Assembly (NCBI GenBank): GCA_035606915.1
Contig: DATNDU010000008.1
Span: 1-64,000, forward strand
DNA length: 64,000 nt
Origin: Roseiarcus sp035606915
Lineage (GTDB): Bacteria > Pseudomonadota > Alphaproteobacteria > Rhizobiales > Beijerinckiaceae
Reading direction: 5' to 3'
The translations under genes were made by a program, and so were the position numbers. This document shows positions 35,401 through 43,496 of the stretch, piece after piece; position 1 is the stretch's first letter, and the number at the start of each line of letters is the position of its first letter. Under the pieces are notes generated by a model. It saw only the letters and a program-made list of their open reading frames with translations. It had not been told where the DNA came from and made no database searches.

Positions 35401-36300
35401 ATGACAAGCGCCCCCGCCCGGGATTTCCGCGGCTATGGCGGCCACCCGCCCGATGTGGCCTGGCCCGGGCAGGCCCGGGTCGCCGTCTCCTTCGTCGTCA
35501 ATTTCGAGGAGGGGGCGGAACTGTCCGTCACCGACGGCGACGAGCGCAACGAAGGCGCCTATGAGGCGGTCGAGGAAATCGTCGGTTCGCCGGATTTCTG
35601 CCAGGACTCGCATTTCGAATACGGCCCCCGCGCCGGCTGGCGGCGCGTCGCCGGCCTGCTCGCCGCGCACGGCGCACAGGCGACGCTCAACGCCTGCGGC
35701 CGCGCCGTCGAGCGCTCGCCCTGGCTCGCGCGCGAGGCGGTGAGCCAAGGCCATGAGGTGTCCTGCCACGGCTGGCGCTGGGAGCGACACGCGGGCATGA
35801 GCGAAGCCGTCGAGCGGCGCGCCATCGCGCTCACGGTAGAGGCGATCCGCGCTGCGACGGGCGTCGCGCCGGTCGGCTGGCACACGCGCTCCGCGGCCTC
35901 GCTCAACACGCGCCGGCTGCTCAAGCAGCACGGCGGTTTCCTCTACGATAGCGACGCCTACAGCGACGATCTGCCATTCTTCGTCGAGGTCGAGGGCGAA
36001 AGCAGGCTCGTGCTGCCCTACGCCTTCGACACCAACGACATGAATTTTTTCCGCACGCCGCGTTTCGTCACCGGACAGGATTTCGCCGATTACGTGATCG
36101 CCGCTTTCGACCGGCTCTGGCGCGAGGGCGCGAGCGCGCCGCGCATGTTGTCGATCGGCCTGCATTTGCGGATGATCGGCCGCCCGGGCCGCATCGGCGG
36201 GTTGGAGACGATCCTGGCGCATATGCGCCAGCGCGGCGGCGCCTGGATGGCCCGGCGCGACGCCATCGCCCGCCACTGGTTGGCCAATGTTGAGGCGTGA
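35401..36300 (+). CDS. Polysaccharide-deacetylase-family protein, PuuE allantoinase-like
   Basis: 299-residue NodB-fold hydrolase. The opening RDFRGYGGHPPDVAWPGQAR and VSFVVNFEEGAE match the metal-independent allantoinase (PuuE) group rather than chitin deacetylases. Later conserved segments are SCHGWRWERH and LSIGLHLRMIGRPGR. PuuE-type enzymes open the allantoin ring, and related proteins act on other cyclic amides or formyl groups. The gene is divergent from its probable regulator and 7 nt before a racemase-like gene, which supports ureide or hydantoin catabolism. Confidence 0.82.
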   Translation: MTSAPARDFRGYGGHPPDVAWPGQARVAVSFVVNFEEGAELSVTDGDERNEGAYEAVEEIVGSPDFCQDSHFEYGPRAGWRRVAGLLAAHGAQATLNACGRAVERSPWLAREAVSQGHEVSCHGWRWERHAGMSEAVERRAIALTVEAIRAATGVAPVGWHTRSAASLNTRRLLKQHGGFLYDSDAYSDDLPFFVEVEGESRLVLPYAFDTNDMNFFRTPRFVTGQDFADYVIAAFDRLWREGASAPRMLSIGLHLRMIGRPGRIGGLETILAHMRQRGGAWMARRDAIARHWLANVEA

Positions 36301-36307
36301 GGCGTCC

Positions 36308-37003
36308 GTGCGCCGCCTCCTCATCATCAATCCCAACACCACCGAGGCGATGACGCAGCGTATCGCCGCCCAGGCGCGGCGCTTTGCGGCCCCCGATATG
36401 CGCATTGAGACGCGCACGGCGGCCTTCGGACATTCGGTGATCGCCAGCCGCGCGGCCTACGCCATCGCCGCTCACGCGGCGCTGGAGGCCTACGCGAGGG
36501 CGGGCGGCGGCTTCGACGCCGTCATCCTCGCCTGCTTCGGCGATCCCGGCCTGGAAGCGCTTCGCGAGGTCGCGAGCGAGCCGGTGTTCGGGCTTGCGGA
36601 AGCCTCGATCCGGGACGCCGACGGCTACGGCGAACCCTTCGCGATTCTGACTTTGGGCCGGGCCTGGATCGGAATGCTCGAAGAGCGCGTTCTGCTGGCG
36701 CGCGTTGGCGCGCCCTTCCTCGGCGTCTTCGCCGGCGAGGGAACCGGGCTCGACGCCGCGCACGACGCCGGCGCGGTCGTCGCGCGCCTTCAGGGGCTCG
36801 CCGACGCGGCGGTGCGCGCCGGCGCCGGGGCGCTCATCCTCGGCGGCGCCGCGCTCGCGGGCCTCACGGCGGAGTTGCGGTGCGAGGCGCGCCTCGTCGA
36901 TTGCGTTGAGGCGACAATGCGCGCGGTGGCCGGCGCGCTCGCGAGCCAGGCCGGATCCGTCGCGCCGCCGGGCTCCACCTGCCTCGCGCCGCCGTCGGAG
37001 TGA
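36308..37003 (+). CDS. Asp/Glu/hydantoin racemase family protein, second catalytic Cys missing
   Basis: 231 residues. The N-terminus RRLLIINPNTTEAMT and the first active-site cysteine in DAVILACFGDPGL are typical of hydantoin/allantoin racemases. The expected second cysteine (usually in ILGCAGM) is replaced: the segment reads LILGGAALAGL. A two-base racemase mechanism is therefore doubtful and a one-base reaction is possible. The start GTG 36308 has GAGGC 4 nt upstream, 7 nt after the deacetylase stop. Confidence 0.82.
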   Translation: MRRLLIINPNTTEAMTQRIAAQARRFAAPDMRIETRTAAFGHSVIASRAAYAIAAHAALEAYARAGGGFDAVILACFGDPGLEALREVASEPVFGLAEASIRDADGYGEPFAILTLGRAWIGMLEERVLLARVGAPFLGVFAGEGTGLDAAHDAGAVVARLQGLADAAVRAGAGALILGGAALAGLTAELRCEARLVDCVEATMRAVAGALASQAGSVAPPGSTCLAPPSE

Positions 37004-37428
37004 GCGCGGCAATGGCGAGGTCCGGTTGGCGGTCGGGCGCAACGACGGCGCCAAGCGCTTCCCCAATGTCAGCGGCGGCGGAAAAAGCGCCAGACGGCGG
37101 TGTGAAAGTGCGCCAGTCGGGTTGAGACAAAAGGGCCGCAGTCTCAGGCAGTCGACTGCAAGCCAGCTTGAACGCGGGATCGCTTGCGCAAAAGTCGAGT
37201 TCGTCGGCGTCCTCATAGCCGCAGCCGATGGCGTGCATCGAAAGCGGCTGCGACTTTCTTCGATCCAACGGCTGAAAAGAAGAGCGACAGAAGATTACGT
37301 CGCTCATGGCGAGCGGAGCGTTGCGAGGCGCCGGCCCGGATGAGCGTAAGCAACCAAGCCCTACGCTATATCAGCGCCATACGCCACGCTCGCCACCCAA
37401 AACTCGCACCCATCATGAATAAGATGGG
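37004..37428. other. Gene-free stretch between modules (a) and (b)
   Basis: 425 bp between the racemase-like gene and the second GntR gene. It holds a minus-strand remnant of an IS1380-type transposase (37113-37241) and nothing else I can support. Small open frames here have no ribosome sites. Confidence 0.5.
37113..37241 (-). pseudogene. IS1380-family transposase remnant
   Basis: The minus strand reads AIGCGYEDADELDF and SDPAFKLACSRLPETAALLS, closely matching the conserved N-terminal region of IS1380 transposases (pattern GYEDADDLD ... DPAFKLACGRLP ... SQPT). The match stops abruptly on both sides and there are no visible terminal inverted repeats, so only about 40 codons survive. It shows past insertion at this junction. 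Confidence 0.7.
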
Positions 37429-38112
37429 CTAGGCCACGCCATGGTTTGTAAAGAGGTTGCGGCTGACGGAGTCTATGTGGGTTCGCATGGCGCTTGCCGC
37501 CGCCTCGGCGTCGCGCCGCAACAGCGCCTCGACTATCGCTTTGTGCTCCTCGCAATAAGTTTGCCGCCGCTGCGGGCTGAAGGATCGTCGTTTGATATCG
37601 CGCCATAGGTCTTGGCTTCGGATCAGGCGTAGGATCTCGTGTAGATGATTGAGCAAATCGTTGCGTGACGCCGAGAAAATTCGTTGATGCAGCTCGGCGT
37701 CCCAATGCTCGAACGTTTCCATATCGACGGCTTCGACCGCGGCGGCGTGCGAGAGGGCGACTTCGTGAATGTCGTTGGCGCTGGCGTTTGTCGCGGCAAG
37801 GGCGGCGGCGCGCGGTTCGAAGATCTGCCGCACCGCCATCATGTCGATTGGACTCACGCCCGTCAGTTTCTGAACAACGCTCATGAAATCGGGGCTGCCG
37901 CCATGGCGCAGAAAAGTGCCGCGTCCCACCTCACGGGTCAGCGAACCATCGGCGGCGATCTTGTCGATGGCGCCGCGCACGGTGTTTCTCGCCACCTTGT
38001 ATTCCGCCGCCAGGTCGCGCTCGTTGGGAAGGCGGCGGCTATCGCTCCACTCGCCGGACTCTATGCGCCGGCGAAGCGATTGCTCGATTTCCGCGGCGAT
38101 TAGTTTCGGCAT
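37429..38112 (-). CDS. GntR-family regulator with FCD ligand domain
   Basis: 227-residue FadR-type regulator. The N-terminal winged helix (about residues 1-70) contains NERDLAAEYKVARNTVRGAI. The FCD domain (about 88-215) has the helical ligand pocket with metal-binding candidates in HWDAELHQRIF and CEEHKAIVEAL. It is divergent from the FAH operon with a 245-bp gap holding a direct and an inverted repeat. It is the obvious candidate controller of that operon. Confidence 0.88.
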   Translation of the reverse strand: MPKLIAAEIEQSLRRRIESGEWSDSRRLPNERDLAAEYKVARNTVRGAIDKIAADGSLTREVGRGTFLRHGGSPDFMSVVQKLTGVSPIDMMAVRQIFEPRAAALAATNASANDIHEVALSHAAAVEAVDMETFEHWDAELHQRIFSASRNDLLNHLHEILRLIRSQDLWRDIKRRSFSPQRRQTYCEEHKAIVEALLRRDAEAAASAMRTHIDSVSRNLFTNHGVA

Positions 38113-38130
38113 CGCTCTGCGCCAACATGC

Positions 38131-38147
38131 ACCAATGCTAGACCAAT
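38131..38147. promoter_or_regulatory. Direct repeat ACCAAT, 11-bp spacing, near gntR start
   Basis: ACCAAT occurs at 38131-38136 and 38142-38147, one helical turn apart, just upstream of the gntR start at 38112. It could be an autoregulatory site. FadR-type operators often contain TGGT/ACCA half-sites, which this resembles. Confidence 0.35.
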
Positions 38148-38195
38148 TAGCACAAGCCAGACTCCCTGTCGAGCGCTGTCTTGATGCTTATTTGC

Positions 38196-38213
38196 CATAA
38201 CAAAAGCGTTATG
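38196..38213. promoter_or_regulatory. Inverted repeat CATAAC-N6-GTTATG, possible operator
   Basis: A perfect 6-bp inverted repeat with 6-bp spacer lies midway between gntR and the FAH operon, in an AT-rich stretch likely to contain promoters. It is a candidate binding site for the divergent GntR regulator. Confidence 0.45.
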
Positions 38214-38328
38214 TGATAAGTATGTACGTCGCCGCTACGGGGAGATTCGGCGCGCCGAGCGCAAATTTCGGGCGAGTCGAAAGCGTTTTTCGATTTCTCG
38301 CTTGCGTTTTAAACCAAGGAGCATTTCA

Positions 38329-38361
38329 ATGGCTCAGAATACGAGGGAGCGGCCGAGATGA
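38329..38361 (+). CDS. Possible 10-residue leader peptide ahead of the FAH operon
   Basis: AAGGAG, 7 nt before the ATG at 38329, opens a frame MAQNTRERPR whose TGA overlaps the ATG of the FAH gene (ATGA). The signal is as good as or better than that of the downstream gene (GGGAG, 8 nt from 38358). It may be a coupling or leader peptide; a fortuitous frame cannot be excluded. Confidence 0.4.
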   Translation: MAQNTRERPR

Positions 38362-39230
38362 AGATAGCGACTTATCGCGTCGGCGCCGAGCGTCGGGTCG
38401 GCCTGATCGATGAGGCGCGCCAGACGGTTTCACCATTCGATATCCCGGAAGCCGAAGCGCGGCAGGGCGTTCTCGCCCTCATCGACCGAGCGACCCTGCC
38501 GCGCCTGCTTTCGCCCATGCCCTTGAAGGAAGCTGTCCTCGAAGCGCCGATCCCCCGACCCCGGCGCAACATCTACTGCGTCGGCAAGAACTATCACGAA
38601 CACGCAAAGGAATTCGCGTCGAGCGGCTTCGATTCCGGCGCCAGCGCCGGCGCGGTGCCGAAGCATCCGATCATTTTTTCGAAAGTGCCGGAATGCGTGA
38701 TCGCGCATCGCCATCCGGTTTCGATCGACCGCAATGTCTCGAACGCCATCGACTACGAAGCCGAACTCGGCGTAATCATCGGCAAGGGCGGGCGGGGCAT
38801 CCGGCCGTCCAACGCGCTCGACCATATCTGGGGCTATACGATCATCAACGACGTGACCGCCCGCGATCTGCAAGGCCTCTATAGTCAATGGTTGATCGGC
38901 AAATCCCAGGACACATTCTGTCCGATGGGCCCCTGGGCCGTTACGAAAGACGAGATCGATCTCGGCGATACAAAAATAAAGTGCTGGATCAACGGTGAAC
39001 TGCGCCAGAACGCCAACGTCCGCGACCTCATTTTCGACGTCCCGACAATCATCGCGACGATTTCCGCCGGCGTTACGCTGATGCCGGGCGACGTGATCGC
39101 CACCGGCACTCCCGTGGGGGTTGGCATCGGCTTCAAACCACCGAAATACCTTGCCCCCGGCGACGTCGCGCGTATCGAGATTTCCGGCATCGGCGTATTG
39201 GAAAACGAAATCCAGGAGTATCGGGCGTGA
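38358..39230 (+). CDS. Fumarylacetoacetate hydrolase (FAH) family enzyme
   Basis: 290 residues, first large gene of the operon. A short N-terminal domain (about 1-65) precedes the catalytic FAH fold. Metal ligands are visible in DYEAELGVIIGK (the ExE pair) and INDVTARDLQ, and substrate-binding elements in VGKNYHEHAKEF and ATGTPVGVGIGFKP. The family hydrolyses or decarboxylates acylpyruvates and 2-hydroxymuconate-like ring-cleavage products. Here it probably acts late in a catabolic route whose starting compound is unknown. It overlaps the next gene by GTGA. Confidence 0.88.
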   Translation: MKIATYRVGAERRVGLIDEARQTVSPFDIPEAEARQGVLALIDRATLPRLLSPMPLKEAVLEAPIPRPRRNIYCVGKNYHEHAKEFASSGFDSGASAGAVPKHPIIFSKVPECVIAHRHPVSIDRNVSNAIDYEAELGVIIGKGGRGIRPSNALDHIWGYTIINDVTARDLQGLYSQWLIGKSQDTFCPMGPWAVTKDEIDLGDTKIKCWINGELRQNANVRDLIFDVPTIIATISAGVTLMPGDVIATGTPVGVGIGFKPPKYLAPGDVARIEISGIGVLENEIQEYRA

Positions 39231-40009
39231 CAGGCGCAGCGGTCGGTCAAACCCAGATCGAGATCGACGGCTCGGGCTCGGCGATCGTTTTCGTGCACGG
39301 TCTCGGCGGCGACTCGAACTCGTTCCAAATGTTGCTGGACGCGCTTTCCGGGTTTCGCTGCATCCGCCTCGACCTGCCGGGTTCCGGTCGTTCGCCGCGC
39401 CCGTTCGAGGCGCTCTCGATCGATCTGTTCACGCAGAGCGTGGCTGAGGTCGTCGACAAGGTCGGCGGCGGCGCCGTTCACCTCGTCAGTCATTCCATGG
39501 GCACGCTCGTGTGCCAGCATGTCGCCGCGCGCTTTCCCGAGTCCGTCAAGAGCCTGACGCTGTTTGGACCGATCGTGGAACCGTCCGACGCGTCGCGGCA
39601 GCGTCTGCGCGATCGCGCGCTCGCGGCGCGGCGGGGCGGATTGATAGACATCGCGGACGCGGTCGCGCTCGGCGGAACATCGTCGACCTCGCGCAACGCA
39701 AACCCGCTGCTTGCTCCGTTCGTGCGCGAGAGCCACATGCGGCAGGACCCGGAAGGATTTGCGCAAACCTGCGAAGCGCTCGCCGCCGGCGTCGCCGCGG
39801 ACCTGAGGCTCCTGCGGCGCCCAATGCTGATCGTGACCGGCGACGAGGACGCGGTCGCGCCGCCGAGCGCCGCGCGGGCGCTTGCCGACAAGGTCAAAGG
39901 GGCTAAGCTGAAAATCCTGGAGCATTGCGGGCATTGGACGCCCTTCGAGCGTCCGCAAGACTGCGCGCGACTGCTTTCGGAGCACGTAAGGGCGCACGAA
40001 ATGGCCTGA
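39227..40009 (+). CDS. Alpha/beta hydrolase (3-oxoadipate enol-lactonase-like)
   Basis: 260 residues. The oxyanion-hole motif FVHGLGGDSNSF, the nucleophile elbow SHSMG (Ser at about residue 90), an acid in TGDEDAVAPP and the catalytic His in EHCGHWTPFERP form the complete triad set. It resembles enol-lactonases and C-C bond hydrolases such as MhpC. The GTG start overlaps the FAH stop. Position between two other hydrolases suggests sequential ring-opening steps. Confidence 0.87.
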   Translation: MTGAAVGQTQIEIDGSGSAIVFVHGLGGDSNSFQMLLDALSGFRCIRLDLPGSGRSPRPFEALSIDLFTQSVAEVVDKVGGGAVHLVSHSMGTLVCQHVAARFPESVKSLTLFGPIVEPSDASRQRLRDRALAARRGGLIDIADAVALGGTSSTSRNANPLLAPFVRESHMRQDPEGFAQTCEALAAGVAADLRLLRRPMLIVTGDEDAVAPPSAARALADKVKGAKLKILEHCGHWTPFERPQDCARLLSEHVRAHEMA

Positions 40010-40069
40010 CGGGCTGCGCGCATTGGCTGCGCCTGCAAAGGGCCGGCATGACGATGAGGAGGAATGACC

Positions 40070-41389
40070 ATGGCGGACGAGTATAACGGAACCAACGGCT
40101 CGGGCGGCGTCATCTTCACGAACGTCCGGATTCTCGACGGCACCGGCGAGTATCCCTACACCGGCGAAGTCACGGTGCAGGGCAACCGCATCAAACAGGT
40201 GACCAAGGGCTCCTCGCGGCTGAACGGCGGCGGCGGCATGGGCGGGCAGACGGTGATTGACGGCATGGGTGCGACGCTCATGCCCGGCCTCTGCGATGCG
40301 CATCTGCATCTTTCCTGGAACAACGCGCCGGGCATCGACCCCATCCAGATGATGCCGCCCGAGGAGCATACGCTCGTCACCGCCCAGATGGCCAAGCTGG
40401 TGCTGGACGCCGGTTTCACCATGGGCTGCGGCGCCGCGGCGGCCAAGCCTCGCCTCGACGTCGTGGTTCGCAACGCGATCAACAAAGGCATGATCCCCGG
40501 CCCGCGCTACCGCGCCGCCGGCCCGGAAATCACCACCGTCGGCGGTCTCGGCGATTCCGCGCCCTCGCATATCCCGCATGAAGGGCTGAACCTCGGCATC
40601 GTCGTTTCCGGTCCTGAGGAGGTGCGCCGCACCGTGCGCACGCTGATTAAATACGGCGTCGATTCCATCAAGCTCAATCTGTCCGGCGAAGAAATCACCG
40701 GCATGGGGGCCGAAGAGACGCCGATGGCGGAAGAGGAAGTTGCGATGGCGGTGCGCGAGGCCAAGGCGCGAGGCCTCGTACTCGCCGCTCACGCGCGCTC
40801 GTCAGGTTCCGTCATTCAGTGCGTGCGGCACGGCATTCAAAATATCTATCACGCCTCCTTCGCCAACGAGGAAGCGCTGGATATGCTGGAGGCCAACAAG
40901 GACAAACACTTTGTCGCGCCCGGTCTTGCGTGGCTTATCAACACGGCGCGCCACGCCGGGGAATGGGGGATCAAGCCGGGCTCGCCGCTCACCATCGCCT
41001 ACGAGCGCGAACTCGAGCACGCCGTGGAGAGTTGCAAGAAGATGCATAAGCGTGGCATTCGCGTCCTCATCGGCGGCGACTATGGTTTTGCCTGGACGCC
41101 GCAGGGCACCAACGCCAAGGACCTTGAGATCTTCGTCGACATGCTCGGCTTCTCGCCGATGGAAGCCATCATCGCCGCCACCAAACTCGGGGGTCAGATC
41201 ATGATGCGCGGCGACGAACTCGGGATGATCAAGCCGGGCTATCTCGCCGACATGCTGCTCGTCGACGGCGACCCGATCGCCAACATTCGCGTCTTACAGG
41301 ACAAGGCGCGGCTCATCGCCATCATGAAAGACGGCCAGTTCCACAAAGCGCCAAAGATGAATGAACAACGCCGACGGATGACCGCGTGA
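40070..41389 (+). CDS. Metal-dependent amidohydrolase
   Basis: 439-residue TIM-barrel amidohydrolase. HxH appears in PGLCDAHLHLSW, the probable carboxylated lysine in DSIKLNLSGEE, a metal His in VLAAHARSS, a second in NIYHASF and the catalytic Asp in LIGGDYGF. The class resembles prolidase-like and imidazolonepropionase-like enzymes that open cyclic or peptide amides. The ATG at 40070 is 7 nt after AGGAGG; ATG 40064 is too close. No signal peptide, so it is cytoplasmic. Confidence 0.87.
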   Translation: MADEYNGTNGSGGVIFTNVRILDGTGEYPYTGEVTVQGNRIKQVTKGSSRLNGGGGMGGQTVIDGMGATLMPGLCDAHLHLSWNNAPGIDPIQMMPPEEHTLVTAQMAKLVLDAGFTMGCGAAAAKPRLDVVVRNAINKGMIPGPRYRAAGPEITTVGGLGDSAPSHIPHEGLNLGIVVSGPEEVRRTVRTLIKYGVDSIKLNLSGEEITGMGAEETPMAEEEVAMAVREAKARGLVLAAHARSSGSVIQCVRHGIQNIYHASFANEEALDMLEANKDKHFVAPGLAWLINTARHAGEWGIKPGSPLTIAYERELEHAVESCKKMHKRGIRVLIGGDYGFAWTPQGTNAKDLEIFVDMLGFSPMEAIIAATKLGGQIMMRGDELGMIKPGYLADMLLVDGDPIANIRVLQDKARLIAIMKDGQFHKAPKMNEQRRRMTA

Positions 41390-43443
41390 GCCTTACTAGC
41401 GCCAGACCCGCTGAAGGCGTCACGGCTCGTCAGGCCTGGACGGGACTTGCCCTGCTCGCCGGGGCGATCTTCCTTTGGATGGTGTTTGGCGTCTGGCCGG
41501 ATTGGCTGGATTGGCTGCTCATCGGTAAAAAGGCCTTCGTCAGCGCAGTGCTCAACGGCGTTACGCTGGCGGGCCTTTATTTCCTCGTCGCTAGCGGTTT
41601 CACGCTGGTTTTCGGATTGATGCGCAACGTCAATCTCGCGCACGGCTCGCTCTACCTGCTCGGCGCCTATATCGGTTACGACGTGACGCAATGGACCAAT
41701 AATTGGTTCACGGGCGTCCTCGCCGGCGCGCTGGCCGTAGGCGTCGTCGGCGCCCTGTTGCAAATCCTCGTGTTCCAACGCCTCGCCGGCGACGAACTGC
41801 GGCAGACGCTGGTGACGCTCGGCATCTCCATTGTCGCGGCCGATCTCATGCTGGCGATCTGGGGCGGCAAGACCTACCAGTTCACAATTCCGGACTGGCT
41901 CGACGGCGCCGTCAACACGCCGATCATCACCGCGATCAGGTCAAACGGCCAGATCGTGACCATGCGCTATCCCTTCTATCGCCTCGTCGTGCTCGCCGCC
42001 TCGATCGTCATCGGCGTTGGCCTGTGGCTGGCGCTCAACAAGAGCAAAGTCGGCATGATGATCCGCGCCGGCGTTGACGATCGCGCCATGCTTTCGATGA
42101 CGGGCGTCAATGTTCGCCTGCTGTTCGTCGGCGTTTTCGCGATCGGCGGCATGCTCGCCGGCTTTTCCGGCGTTATTGGCGGCTCTGCGCTGTCGGTAGC
42201 CCCGGGCGAAGACATCCGCTATTTGCTGGCGTCGCTGGTCGTTGTGATCGTCGGCGGCATGGGCTCAATCACTGGCGCCGCTATCGGCGCGTTGCTGATT
42301 GGCCTGGCCGAGCAGATCGGGCTGGTCTATTTCCCCACCTATGGCATCGTCCTTACCTTCGTCATCATGGTCGTGACCCTGGCGTTGCGTCCGCAGGGGA
42401 TCATGGGCAACGCCCGCACGCGCGATGCCGATCCGCTGCGGGCGGCTTCGCCCGGCGATATCGTCTCGCCCGAATTCACGCCGGCGACCGCCTGGCTCGG
42501 GCTCGCGCTCATCTTATTCCCGCTCGTCGTATCGCCATTCGTCGCCTTCCAGATTGGCGCGCAGACCTTGATCTTCGGCATGATCGCGCTCTCGCTGATG
42601 CTGCTTGCGGGCTATGGCGGGATGGTTTCTCTCGCCCAACTGACGGTAGCGGGCGTCGCCGGTTACAGCGTCGCTATTCTCGGCCCTAACGGAACCGGCG
42701 TACTCGGCTTCGGCTGGCCCTGGTGGCTTTACGTGCCGGCGGCGATCCTGATCGCGGGCGGCGTTTCGGCGTTGATTGGCATGATCGCCGTGCGCACTGC
42801 CGGCATCTACACGATCATGATCACGCTGGCGGTCGCGACGGCGTTCTACTATTTCGTGCAGCAGAACTACTCCCTGTTCAACGGACACTCAGGCTTTCGC
42901 GGCGTCGCGCCGCCGACGGTGTTCGGCGTCGAATGGCATCGGCAGATTCCCTTCTACTATCTGAGCCTTGGCATTGCCGCGCTCGCCTATAGCGCCGTCA
43001 TCTATTGTGCTCGATCCACGTTTGGGCGGGCGCTGATGGCGACGCGCGACAACGCGCGCCGAGCGAGCGCGGTCGGCTACGATGTCACGTTGCATCGGGT
43101 GGTCGCCTATTTCTTCGCCGGAATCATCGCCGGCGCCGCGGGCGTACTGTACGTCTGGTTCAACGGCCGCATTTCTCCGGGCTCGGTGGGAGTTGGCCAG
43201 GTGATAGGCATCCTCGTCATCGCCGTGATCGGCGGTCTGCGCCATCCCATCGGGCCTTTCATCGGCGCGGCGGTCTATGTCTTCCTGAACACCTTCGCGA
43301 TCAACATCGTTGGCGCCGACCGCTTCAACACGCTTATCGGACTGGTCTTTCTCGTGATTGTTTTCGCGTCGCCTGATGGCCTGCTCGGCCTCTGGCGTCG
43401 GCTCGCGCCGTACTTGGCCGCAAAACCTCTGCGCGAATCCTAG
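41386..43443 (+). CDS. Fused LivH-LivM branched-chain-type ABC permease
   Basis: 685 residues, about twice one permease. The first half (about 45-345) is LivH-like (SGFTLVFGLMRNVNLAHGSL, VGGMGSITGAAIGALLIG). The second half (about 365-675) is LivM-like (LAGYGGMVSLAQLTVAGVAG, VIGGLRHPIGPFIGAAVYV). Together they form the complete membrane channel in one chain, fixing a 1:1 ratio. The start GTG 41386 overlaps the amidohydrolase stop. The substrate may be a carboxylate or amide rather than an amino acid, given the neighbours. Confidence 0.92.
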   Translation: MSLTSARPAEGVTARQAWTGLALLAGAIFLWMVFGVWPDWLDWLLIGKKAFVSAVLNGVTLAGLYFLVASGFTLVFGLMRNVNLAHGSLYLLGAYIGYDVTQWTNNWFTGVLAGALAVGVVGALLQILVFQRLAGDELRQTLVTLGISIVAADLMLAIWGGKTYQFTIPDWLDGAVNTPIITAIRSNGQIVTMRYPFYRLVVLAASIVIGVGLWLALNKSKVGMMIRAGVDDRAMLSMTGVNVRLLFVGVFAIGGMLAGFSGVIGGSALSVAPGEDIRYLLASLVVVIVGGMGSITGAAIGALLIGLAEQIGLVYFPTYGIVLTFVIMVVTLALRPQGIMGNARTRDADPLRAASPGDIVSPEFTPATAWLGLALILFPLVVSPFVAFQIGAQTLIFGMIALSLMLLAGYGGMVSLAQLTVAGVAGYSVAILGPNGTGVLGFGWPWWLYVPAAILIAGGVSALIGMIAVRTAGIYTIMITLAVATAFYYFVQQNYSLFNGHSGFRGVAPPTVFGVEWHRQIPFYYLSLGIAALAYSAVIYCARSTFGRALMATRDNARRASAVGYDVTLHRVVAYFFAGIIAGAAGVLYVWFNGRISPGSVGVGQVIGILVIAVIGGLRHPIGPFIGAAVYVFLNTFAINIVGADRFNTLIGLVFLVIVFASPDGLLGLWRRLAPYLAAKPLRES

Positions 43444-43496
43444 GGGTTGGCTTCACGTTCAACAAAGCCCAACATGGGCGTTCAAGGGAGGGAATG

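Noticed and set aside
38885..40792. 635-codon minus-strand frame across the FAH, hydrolase and amidohydrolase genes
   Set aside because: It runs antisense through three genes with intact catalytic motifs and shows no domain of its own.
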